Part shown: in pieces, positions 1 through 5,020 of the stretch | Layout of the letters: each line of letters starts with the position of its first letter | How positions within the stretch are numbered: position 1 is the first letter of the stretch | NCBI GenBank assembly: GCA_030680695.1 | Contig: JAUXUT010000022.1 | Coordinates: forward strand, 1 to 6,674 | Direction of reading: 5' to 3' | From: a bacterium | GTDB lineage: Bacteria > Patescibacteria > Paceibacteria > UBA9973 > UBA6065 | Length of the DNA stretch: 6,674 bases | Position numbers and translations under genes: made by a program | The notes under the pieces: generated by a model | What the model was told of the DNA's origin: nothing | The model's database searches: none | The model's input: only the letters and a program-made list of their open reading frames with translations

Positions 1-116
1 TTTACCTGTGGAAGATATTCTGGCAACAAGTCTGGATGCGTTTCAGCAATATGCGCTTCACGCTCATCCGTTAATTCAACCTCGCTTTTCAAGTAGGGAC
101 ACGGAAAGATTTGCAT
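1..116 (-). CDS. Start of a small unidentified protein, cut by the window edge
   Basis: The first 38 codons of a gene run off the left edge. The reading begins MQIFPCPYLKSEVEL and continues with a charged stretch containing TDEREAHIAETHPDLLPEY. The start is well supported: an AAGGAG Shine-Dalgarno sequence lies 4 bases before the ATG, and a TATAAT hexamer lies a little further upstream. The pattern 'VELTDERE.HI...HP.LLP' resembles small proteins related to phage-type RelE/Barnase-like nuclease domains, but this is from memory and no catalytic residues fall inside the window. It follows the DUF559 gene on the same strand and appears to have its own promoter. Treat it as a hypothetical protein with a confident start and an uncertain function. 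Confidence 0.6.
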   Translation of the reverse strand, partial: MQIFPCPYLKSEVELTDEREAHIAETHPDLLPEYLPQV

Positions 117-133
117 GGCGCTCCTTGCTTGTT

Positions 134-160
134 ATTATACAACGATAACCAATTTGCGAA
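134..160 (-). promoter_or_regulatory. Candidate promoter for the gene at the left edge
   Basis: A perfect TATAAT hexamer occupies 139-134 on the minus strand, with a weak -35-like TTCGCA at 160-155 (15-base spacing). Transcription would begin near 127, giving a leader of about ten bases that contains the AAGGAG ribosome site. The hexamer overlaps the end of the displaced DUF559 tail. The -10 element is good and the -35 element is poor. Confidence 0.35.
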
Positions 161-209
161 TCTTCCCCACCACAGCGGACAAATCCCTCATAACCTCATC
201 ATTCCCAAA
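135..209 (-). other. Displaced C-terminal tail of the DUF559 gene, in another frame
   Basis: In a different minus-strand frame from the DUF559 ORF, this stretch reads FGNDEVMRDLSAVVGKIRKL and ends at a TAA. DUF559-family proteins usually end with an 'LRF.N.EV..nl..vl..I' helix right after the catalytic core, and this matches. The same tail, FGNEEAMKNLSAVLEKIREL, is found in the second damaged copy at 1491-1562. The tail therefore belongs to the DUF559 gene but is separated from it by a net one-base frame change around 209-230. This could be a real mutation or a sequencing/assembly error. Confidence 0.6.
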
Positions 210-513
210 GCCCTAAAACGGCAATCCTCAGCCCCATCTCTTTCAAAACCTTCTCCCGCCTCGAATCTTCTTCCTGTTGTAAATCATGGATGTCTCCATC
301 CACTTCAATGACCAGCGCCGCCTTGTGACAGTAAAAGTCGACGATAAAACCTTCAATGACCTGCTGCCTCCTGAAATGGACTCCCAACCTATTCCCGCGT
401 AATTCCTGCCAAAGGATTTTCTCGGCAGGAGTCATGTCACGCCGCAGTTCTTTTGCGCGTTGAAGTTTTTCTTTGGTGACGGTTTGACCTGGGATGATGT
501 TTTTTATCGGCAT
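199..513 (-). CDS. DUF559 endonuclease-like protein, C-terminus frameshifted
   Basis: A 104-residue protein of the DUF559 family, which is related to very-short-patch-repair and restriction-endonuclease-like folds. Visible features are MTPAEKILWQELR (residues 27-39), the HFRRQ strand (46-50), and the core IVDFYC (57-62) followed by VIEVDGDIH (68-76). The acidic residues D59, E70 and D72 and H76 are the expected catalytic-type positions. The frame is open up to 633, but the extra N-terminal codons are simply translated repeat DNA, so I chose the ATG at 513, where the duplicated copy also starts (MP[IV]KNIIPGQTVTKEK). No clear ribosome site precedes it. The protein ends early in LRIAVLGLWE; the expected final helix lies in another frame at 209-135. 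It may still fold, but it may be a recent pseudogene. No partner methylase is present, so cellular role is unknown. Confidence 0.72.
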   Translation of the reverse strand: MPIKNIIPGQTVTKEKLQRAKELRRDMTPAEKILWQELRGNRLGVHFRRQQVIEGFIVDFYCHKAALVIEVDGDIHDLQQEEDSRREKVLKEMGLRIAVLGLWE

Positions 514-731
514 TGCGGGATTGTAATGCAAAATAGGAAAACCCCTCTCCCGTCTACCACTCGCTACGCTCGGGTACGATGTCCCCCAAGGGGGAGAAGC
601 TAATACCACCTGAAACAAAAGTTGCTTTGCCATGGAAAATCACCACAGCCATCACGCGCTCAGCCCCCTTCCCATTTGGGAAGGGCGGGGGGATAGGTCA
701 ATCCCTTCCTCATCTCCTCCCCATTCTCTTT
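456..731 (-). repeat. Direct repeat copy A: DUF559 5' end plus palindromic leader
   Basis: This stretch is nearly identical, apart from indels and a short divergent patch around the start codon, to 1651-1914 in the same orientation. It covers the first 20 codons of the DUF559 gene and about 200 bases upstream. The leader contains two palindromes: TCCCCCAAGGGGGA (582-595) and the 38-base core at 663-700. Copy A alone carries about 28 extra bases (557-581 region) that include the ACTCGCTACGCTCGG motif. The leader also fills the gap between the toxin gene and DUF559; no other gene is visible in it. Confidence 0.8.
663..700 (-). repeat. 38-base palindromic repeat, copy 1
   Basis: The heart is CCCTTCCCATTTGGGAAGGG at 666-685, an eight- to nine-base stem with a tiny loop, followed on the plus strand by CGGGGGGATAGGTCA. 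It is identical over 38 bases to 4906-4943. It lies 47 bases past the stop codon of the PIN-like toxin gene. As RNA it would form a strong hairpin, but no run of U follows it, so it is not a standard intrinsic terminator. Confidence 0.85.
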
Positions 732-747
732 CCCAATTCCACCGACA

Positions 748-1146
748 TCACTCAACTGTTCTAACCGTCATATCGTCAACACTGTAATAACTGACCTCCT
801 TCTCCGCAACCCGAATCATTTTCCCCATGCGTTTCCTTTTCGTGTCGAACAAGTGATGATCGAACAACTGCCTCAGCCGTTGGGGAATTTCACGCGCCCG
901 CGAATCGGGCAGGGCAAAACAGACCATACAGAATTGATCGTTGATTGTTGCCTTGCGCCAAAAGTCGCTTTCGTTGATCGTCACAAAAGTCGGCTCATTC
1001 TCCTGTTGGAGTAATCTTGGGATGGCGTCGTCTTTGATCACCGTATTCGGACGCAGGTCTGTGATGAAACAAACCGCTCCCTGATACCAGCGAGCGATTT
1101 GTTTCTCAATGTCACGACCAAGCAATTGTTCGTCAAGGACGATCAT
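748..1146 (-). CDS. PIN-like toxin (DUF5615-type) of a DUF433 toxin-antitoxin pair
   Basis: A 132-residue protein with the layout of the PIN-like/Mut7-C family of putative ribonucleases: an N-terminal strand with adjacent acids (IVLDEQLLG, D5 and E6), a second acidic site after ITDLRPNT (D39/D40), and the TINESDFWRK motif (57-65, D61). The next strand, FCMVCFALPDS, leads into a helix rich in R and L. The acids are the candidate metal ligands. The C-terminus (DTKRKRMGKMIRV...) is basic and could bind RNA. Its ATG overlaps the TAA of the DUF433 gene by one base (TAATG), a typical coupled antitoxin-toxin order. The family assignment rests on motif order and neighbour; ribonuclease activity is inferred. 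Confidence 0.72.
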   Translation of the reverse strand: MIVLDEQLLGRDIEKQIARWYQGAVCFITDLRPNTVIKDDAIPRLLQQENEPTFVTINESDFWRKATINDQFCMVCFALPDSRAREIPQRLRQLFDHHLFDTKRKRMGKMIRVAEKEVSYYSVDDMTVRTVE

Positions 1147-1427
1147 TATGCCATCTCTAATTGAGGCAGGGATTTGACGAATTGGTTGGCGATTAACTGG
1201 ATCGCCTCGACAACCGCCTCATGCGAAACCTTGTCTCGATAGCCTGCAATGATCTCATCCATGGTCTCGCCTGCCGCTAAACGATCAAGCGTTCCCGTGA
1301 TCTCGATTCGCGTGTACTTAAAAGTTGGGCGACCGCCGCAAATCCCAGGCGCGCGGACCACAAACTTTCCAAGCGGATAGTATTTATAGGGCTCGTTTCC
1401 CATTGTTTCAGTAATTATCTTTGCCAT
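1146..1427 (-). CDS. DUF433 antitoxin
   Basis: A 93-residue DUF433 protein. The signature is clear: VVRAPGICGGRPTFKYTRIEI (residues 23-43), with the GGRP and TRI elements, then a helical section TLDRLAAGETMDEIIAGY (46-63) and VSHEAVVEAIQLIA. DUF433 proteins are predicted helix-turn-helix antitoxins, normally placed just before a PIN-like toxin, as here. It should bind and neutralise the product of the next gene and may repress its own promoter. The ATG at 1427 is preceded by AAAGAGAG as a plausible ribosome site and by a good promoter. It overlaps the toxin start by one base. Confidence 0.85.
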   Translation of the reverse strand: MAKIITETMGNEPYKYYPLGKFVVRAPGICGGRPTFKYTRIEITGTLDRLAAGETMDEIIAGYRDKVSHEAVVEAIQLIANQFVKSLPQLEMA

Positions 1428-1451
1428 TGGGTCTCTCTTTCACTTGCCCTG

Positions 1452-1479
1452 ATTATATAATATCTCTCGATTCATGCAA
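1452..1479 (-). promoter_or_regulatory. Promoter and possible operator of the toxin-antitoxin pair
   Basis: On the minus strand a TTGCAT -35 (1479-1474) and a perfect TATAAT -10 (1457-1452) are spaced by 16 bases, upstream of the DUF433 start. The -10 lies inside a perfect ten-base palindrome, ATTATATAAT (1452-1461), which could be an operator for autorepression by the antitoxin. The promoter is well formed; operator function is inference. It sits right behind the stop codon of the broken DUF559 copy. Confidence 0.55.
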
Positions 1480-1490
1480 GCGGTTAAATA

Positions 1491-1708
1491 TCACCCCGAA
1501 ACCAATTCGCGTATCTTCTCCAAAACAGCGGACAAGTTCTTCATAGCCTCTTCATTCCCAAAGCTGCCCCCACCCGTCCTCCCCCAAATACGACGATTCA
1601 AACTTTGAATCATCGTCGTATTTGGGGGAGGTGCCGAAGGCGGAGGGGGTCGCGTTGAAGTTTTTCTTTGGTGACGGTTTGACCTGGGATGATGTTTTTG
1701 ACTGGCAT
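1491..1708 (-). pseudogene. Broken second DUF559 gene with its centre replaced
   Basis: Both ends of a DUF559 gene survive in order. The N-terminal piece (1708-1652) reads MPVKNIIPGQTVTKEKLQR, differing from the copy at 513 by one residue. The C-terminal piece (1565-1491) reads SFGNEEAMKNLSAVLEKIR and on to a TGA. The roughly 80 catalytic-core codons between them are missing and replaced by about 85 bases (1566-1651) that hold a long hairpin. Reading from the ATG runs into a TGA inside the hairpin. The piece cannot encode a working enzyme. Together with the leader at 1725-1914 it accounts for most of the gene-free stretch 1428-1936. Confidence 0.8.
1579..1630. repeat. Long hairpin inside the broken DUF559 gene
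   Basis: The arms CTCCCCCAAATACGACGAT (1579-1597) and ATCGTCGTATTTGGGGGAG (1612-1630) are exact 19-base reverse complements. Within the 14-base loop TCAAA pairs with TTTGA, extending the stem to 24 pairs with a three-base bulge (ATC, 1609-1611). It is followed by a purine-rich segment, GTGCCGAAGGCGGAGGGGGT (1631-1650). It sits at the exact point where the DUF559 core is missing, so it looks like an inserted or deletion-associated palindromic element. It has no U-run and lies inside a dead gene, so a terminator role is less likely. Confidence 0.85.
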
Positions 1709-1914
1709 GATAGGAATTTTACCGCACGAAACCCCTCTCCCGTATCCCCCAAGGGGGAGAAGCTAATACCACCTGAAACAAAAGTTGCTTTGCCATGGAA
1801 AATCACCACAGCCATCACGCGCTCAGCCCCCTTCCCACATCGTCCCCGTATGGGGATTTGGGAAGGGCGGGGGGATAGGTCACATCCCATCCTCATCTCC
1901 TCCCCATTCTCTTT
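1651..1914 (-). repeat. Direct repeat copy B: DUF559 5' end plus palindromic leader
   Basis: Second copy of the unit at 456-731, same orientation. It includes the first 19 DUF559 codons, the TCCCCCAAGGGGGA palindrome (1745-1758), a long stretch without visible differences from GGGGGAGAAGC through CACGCGCTCAGCCCCCTTCCC, and an enlarged core hairpin (1826-1882). It lacks the 28-base segment present in copy A. It fills the interval between the end of the second vWA gene and the broken DUF559 gene. Confidence 0.8.
1826..1882 (-). repeat. Palindromic repeat, copy 2, with a 19-base expansion
   Basis: Same core as 663-700 and 4906-4943, but 19 bases are added between CCCTTCCCA and TTTGGGAAGGG. The added bases contain a small palindrome of their own (TCCCC-GTAT-GGGGA, 1843-1856), so the hairpin is lengthened rather than destroyed. 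It lies 55 bases past the stop codon of the soluble vWA gene, in the same orientation as the other copies. Confidence 0.8.
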
Positions 1915-1936
1915 TCTTCCACTGGCAATCTTATTA

Positions 1937-3568
1937 CTAATCTATCAACAAAGCATCCAAAATATCTTCGATTGCTTGAGAATGATTCACCTGAATAAAT
2001 AATCTTTTTCCATATTCCAATTTGTAATCGAGTTTACCTAGCGCCTGAGAAACCCCATCACCTTCCGCCGAGATTGAACTCATTTCAAACATAATCTTTG
2101 CACCTTCTGACCAATTTCTTTCTGCTTTTTCTACAAGCTGGCTCACAATGTTTTTGTTTGAAATATGAAGGCTTATTATTGTTATTCCAGAATCCTTCAA
2201 TAAGGTCGTAGCCTCGGGTAAAAATTTATCTGAAAACTCTCCGTCGGATATGGTTATTAATATCTTCTTATGCTGAGAAAAATTTACATCCATTAATCGC
2301 AATGAAGCCTTTTTGATTGCGTTATGTATTGGGGTCGTGCCAAACATAAATTTGTCGGAATAAATTTCTTGCTCTAAAGCATCTGGCAAGACATTGACTA
2401 TATCTTTTATCGACCTTGTAACCTCTCGGCTGGAAGCTAAATCTAACCATTCATAAAATCTTGCTTTCGCATTTTTTCGAAACGCATCTTTAAAAAGATC
2501 ATCTACAACAACTCTAATAAATCGTCTTAATTTTTCCCATACAATTTTTTGAATTACTTCCTCTGTCATATTTTTAACGCGAGCGTTGTCTATTTTTCCG
2601 CCAATTAATTTAGTTATGACATTAAGTCTTGTTCGGTTTGACAGCCAAGTAAGCTGAATTTTTGGACGCACATCCTGCTCAAGATGATCGTATATGGTTT
2701 TGGCAAGGCTGAAAACTCTGTCTTCGTTGAAAGTGTCGAAAACTTTCTTGGGAGAGTGTCCGAGAGTCAATAACTCCAGAACCTGGTCGCTTTGTTCTGA
2801 AACAAAGGCATCCAAAGTTGTACGAATATATTTCTCGTACTCGCCGACAGAACCATCGGCGATTCTTTTTGCTACAGCATTTATGTTTTCAAGATACGAA
2901 TCGCTTTCGTTAAACGAAGTAAGTCTTATACGTTTTTCTCTTCCAATAAACCAATTGTTCAATTGCTCAGTTTGATTATTCAGCCATTCACTTTCTGGCA
3001 AAATCTTTCTGGTTAATAAATAGCTCAACAGTCTTCCCCGAAAACCATATCTTAGTTTTTTCAGGGCGGTTTGATAAAGACTCTCTCTGATAAGCGATAT
3101 TAAATCATCGTACAGGCTTTCTCGAAAATCCACTTTTTGCAAAAGCTGATTAGAATAACCTGACCATTTTGCATTAATTACATTCTCAACTTCTTCAAGG
3201 TCTGCTTTTGTTGGAATAATTTCTGTCAAAGCCAAAATGTCGCACACAACGGTTGCATCAATTAAGGTCTCTGCCATCTCGTCGAGAGGTTGTTCCTTAT
3301 TGCGCGACAAGTCAACAAATTGCCACTTTTTTTGTGGGCGTTTGAAACCCATGCCAATGCAAAATAATTCGACCTCTTTAGTTTCTGGCTTTTCGGAATA
3401 TATGGATTTGATTTTCCTTATTTGGCGATTAAGTCCATCTTTTATTATCTCAATTTGCGGTAAGCGTTTGCCTTCTTTGTTCTTCCAATTTCGTCTCATA
3501 GAACTGGAAACATCAATGATTATTCCAACCAACAGAGGCTTGATTGCAGAGGACAAGTTTGGTTTCAT
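1937..3568 (-). CDS. vWA-domain protein with intact metal site and large helical insertion
   Basis: A 543-residue protein with a split von Willebrand factor A domain. The first half has the strand LLVGIIIDVSSSM with the metal-ion-dependent adhesion site D19-x-S21-x-S23, then a helix and the strand VELFCIGMGF (66-75). The second half has GTTPIHNAI (T411/T412, third metal ligand), KKILITISDGEFSD (D442) and GITIISLHIS (461-470). Between them lie about 300 extra residues, mostly charged helix (about 95-405), where an ordinary vWA domain has a few dozen. No signal peptide or membrane segment is seen, so it is probably cytoplasmic. The C-terminus shares ER..W...AK..F..SS and K.LF.QVN with its upstream neighbour. 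I chose the ATG at 3568, two bases after that gene's TGA; a TTG at 3574 overlapping the stop is an alternative. Coupled translation is likely. Partner and function are unknown. Confidence 0.85.
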   Translation of the reverse strand: MKPNLSSAIKPLLVGIIIDVSSSMRRNWKNKEGKRLPQIEIIKDGLNRQIRKIKSIYSEKPETKEVELFCIGMGFKRPQKKWQFVDLSRNKEQPLDEMAETLIDATVVCDILALTEIIPTKADLEEVENVINAKWSGYSNQLLQKVDFRESLYDDLISLIRESLYQTALKKLRYGFRGRLLSYLLTRKILPESEWLNNQTEQLNNWFIGREKRIRLTSFNESDSYLENINAVAKRIADGSVGEYEKYIRTTLDAFVSEQSDQVLELLTLGHSPKKVFDTFNEDRVFSLAKTIYDHLEQDVRPKIQLTWLSNRTRLNVITKLIGGKIDNARVKNMTEEVIQKIVWEKLRRFIRVVVDDLFKDAFRKNAKARFYEWLDLASSREVTRSIKDIVNVLPDALEQEIYSDKFMFGTTPIHNAIKKASLRLMDVNFSQHKKILITISDGEFSDKFLPEATTLLKDSGITIISLHISNKNIVSQLVEKAERNWSEGAKIMFEMSSISAEGDGVSQALGKLDYKLEYGKRLFIQVNHSQAIEDILDALLID

Positions 3569-3570
3569 GA

Positions 3571-4818
3571 TCAATCTCTGAGTGGGCTAGTTATGATATC
3601 AATCAATTCTTCTAGCATCTCTTGTTGATTGACTTGTAAAAACAATTTGGCATGTGTTGGCACTTCCCAAGATTTTTCAACAGCCATTTCTGACACGGCT
3701 TTACCTATTTTGCCACTCTTGTCTAATTCTGAAGAACATTGAAATAATGCTTTAGCTTCATCATTCCATTTTGGACGTTCTTTGCCAAACAAAGTTCGAG
3801 TTGGCATAATGTCATTTTTGCCAATAAAACCAATTACAACAGTAACGCCATCGTTTTTGATGGCTTTTGCTGCATCTATTAAATCTGAATAATTCCCATC
3901 GGTAAATTTTCCATTGGTAATAACAAGTAGCAAAGGCTGGTACTTTCTTTCTTTTTGTTCGTCAGTAAATCGCGCGTGGGCTATTTTCAAAGATTGAACA
4001 AGTGGAGCATCGTTGAATTCCATATCAACGTATTGTGCAAGTATGCCAGTTCGATATAGCTTCCAATGTTTGTTTAATTCTGCGGCATTTGGCGTGTATG
4101 GCAATTCTTCAGAATCGGCTGCAAGTTTTAGCAAATCTCTCACAGGCTCGGTTGGAATTTCCACATCAGACGTGAGCCCCAATCGTCTTGCAAACGTATC
4201 TAATCCTTTTAGTGCGTTTCCAAACCCGAAACCATAGAAGAACAAAGAAAACTTTGGAAGGATATCTTTGGAGTGCGGATGTTCACAATACGAAATCGAC
4301 TTATTAACCAATGTGTTTAATGCTTTGATCAGTCTCTGAAAAAAATCATCATCTTTTTGGGAAAGTTGATATATTGAATCAAATGCAGTCTTTGACAAAT
4401 CAAGAACGACACCAATTAAAAACGGCGTAACATTGTCTGTCCTTCTTGTAGTAGGCTTTCTTGAAGCGGCTTGTTGTTTGAATGAGTCATCTTGTATTGA
4501 TAATGAAATTTCAAGTTTTTCAATATAATTTCCTCCGCCCGTTTGTATATTGCGTGAATTTTCCCCCGTAGAAATTTGCGGTGAATCCCCGCTGATTTCA
4601 ATTTTTGCTTCTTGCTTTAGTTCTTTACCGATTTTCAGTAATTCAAGCCAATCTTTAATACCTGTTCCCGCGGCAAGAATACCTCCTAATAAAACTCCTA
4701 CTATCGCCAGCAAATCGCCAATGCTTCTTGATGTTGTCGGTTTTAAAGCAAGGTATGCTGCTGCTCCAAGCAACGCAACGCCAAAAACGAGCAATATGAA
4801 AGCGATAATTTTCTTCAT
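3571..4818 (-). CDS. Membrane-anchored vWA-like protein with degenerate metal site
   Basis: A 415-residue protein. Two hydrophobic segments open it (residues 4-26 and 33-54), separated by KPTTSRS, so both ends should face the cytoplasm. A linker with GDSPQISTGENSRNIQTGGG (77-96) follows; this Gly/Asn-rich kind of motif also occurs in linkers of bacterial signalling proteins. The vWA-like domain starts at PFLIGVVLDLSKT (132-144) and includes FSLFFYGFGFG (190-200), PLLLVITNGKFTDG (295-308) and GVTVVIGFIG. The metal site is altered: D140, S142, T144 remain near consensus, but NDAP (269-272) lacks the usual Thr and N302 replaces the usual Asp. Its C-terminus matches the downstream vWA protein (ER..W...AK..F..SS; KLFLQVN). 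A TAG two codons upstream excludes a longer start. It is first of a two-gene operon. Likely role: membrane dock or pseudo-vWA partner, by inference. Confidence 0.82.
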   Translation of the reverse strand: MKKIIAFILLVFGVALLGAAAYLALKPTTSRSIGDLLAIVGVLLGGILAAGTGIKDWLELLKIGKELKQEAKIEISGDSPQISTGENSRNIQTGGGNYIEKLEISLSIQDDSFKQQAASRKPTTRRTDNVTPFLIGVVLDLSKTAFDSIYQLSQKDDDFFQRLIKALNTLVNKSISYCEHPHSKDILPKFSLFFYGFGFGNALKGLDTFARRLGLTSDVEIPTEPVRDLLKLAADSEELPYTPNAAELNKHWKLYRTGILAQYVDMEFNDAPLVQSLKIAHARFTDEQKERKYQPLLLVITNGKFTDGNYSDLIDAAKAIKNDGVTVVIGFIGKNDIMPTRTLFGKERPKWNDEAKALFQCSSELDKSGKIGKAVSEMAVEKSWEVPTHAKLFLQVNQQEMLEELIDIITSPLRD

Positions 4819-4825
4819 TAGCTAT

Positions 4826-4831
4826 ATTATA
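4826..4831 (-). promoter_or_regulatory. -10 element directly before the vWA operon; possible leaderless mRNA
   Basis: A perfect TATAAT on the minus strand ends seven bases before the ATG at 4818, which would place the transcription start at or next to the start codon. No clear -35 hexamer is found at the usual distance. The only purine-rich candidate ribosome site (GAGAGGAAA, 4844-4830 region) overlaps this hexamer or lies too far upstream. Leaderless transcription is a reasonable reading, but a promoter further upstream is not excluded. Confidence 0.35.
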
Positions 4832-4905
4832 TTTCCTCTCAAGAAAGCCTTTGCTCTTGAACCGAAACATTGCTTTGGAAAGTCAATAAATTTATCGACC
4901 AACAA

Positions 4906-4943
4906 GCCCCCTTCCCATTTGGGAAGGGCGGGGGGATAGGTCA
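4906..4943 (-). repeat. 38-base palindromic repeat, copy 3
   Basis: Identical over 38 bases to 663-700, but here without the surrounding leader, so the core can move or spread independently of the longer duplication. It stands in the 200-base gap between glmS and the vWA operon, 77 bases past the glmS stop codon, in the same orientation as the other two. No target-site duplication is evident at its ends. Confidence 0.85.
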
Positions 4944-4978
4944 AACGGACATGCCGATTATATAACCAATGAATCGAA

Positions 4979-5017
4979 ATCCGTTTGCTATCCGTTTATC
5001 CGCTTCCAAAATCCGCT
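4979..5017. repeat. Short ATCCG(T/C)T repeats after glmS
   Basis: Four copies of ATCCGTT or ATCCGCT begin at 4979, 4990, 4998 and 5011, just past the glmS stop codon. CAAACGG at 4942-4948 is the reverse complement of CCGTTTG at 4981-4987, which would allow a weak long-range pairing. The spacing is irregular, so a binding-site array is not strongly supported. No U-run terminator is seen for glmS. Confidence 0.4.
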
Positions 5018-5020
5018 ACC

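Noticed and set aside
513..633. N-terminal extension of the DUF559 gene to the ATG at 633
   Set aside because: The extra 40 codons translate the palindromic leader, have low family resemblance, and the paralogous copy points to the internal ATG as the start.
663..700. Intrinsic terminator reading of the 38-base hairpin
   Set aside because: The stem is strong but no T-run follows on the minus strand at any of the three copies, so it is called a repeat rather than a terminator.
579..764. Plus-strand ORF containing KLIPPETKVALPW, partly shared with 1622-2002
   Set aside because: The shared peptide is only duplicated repeat DNA; the 19-base expansion in the second copy shifts the frame, and the two ORFs end differently. 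There is no ribosome site or family resemblance.
1552..1896. Minus-strand ORF of 114 codons across the broken DUF559 region
   Set aside because: It is in the wrong frame for the recognisable DUF559 N-terminal piece and reads through leader palindromes and the hairpin, so it is an accidental open frame.
456..1914. CRISPR array or insertion sequence
   Set aside because: There are only two long copies without regular spacers, no transposase frame, and no target-site duplications that I can see.
4416..4870. Short minus-strand ORFs overlapping the 5' part of the anchored vWA gene
   Set aside because: They lie in other frames over the well-formed membrane segments and linker of the real gene.
4958..4986. 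Second TATAAT upstream of the vWA operon (4963-4958)
   Set aside because: The hexamer is perfect, but the sequence 17 bases upstream (AAACGG) is not a -35 and transcripts would run through the hairpin; kept only as an alternative.
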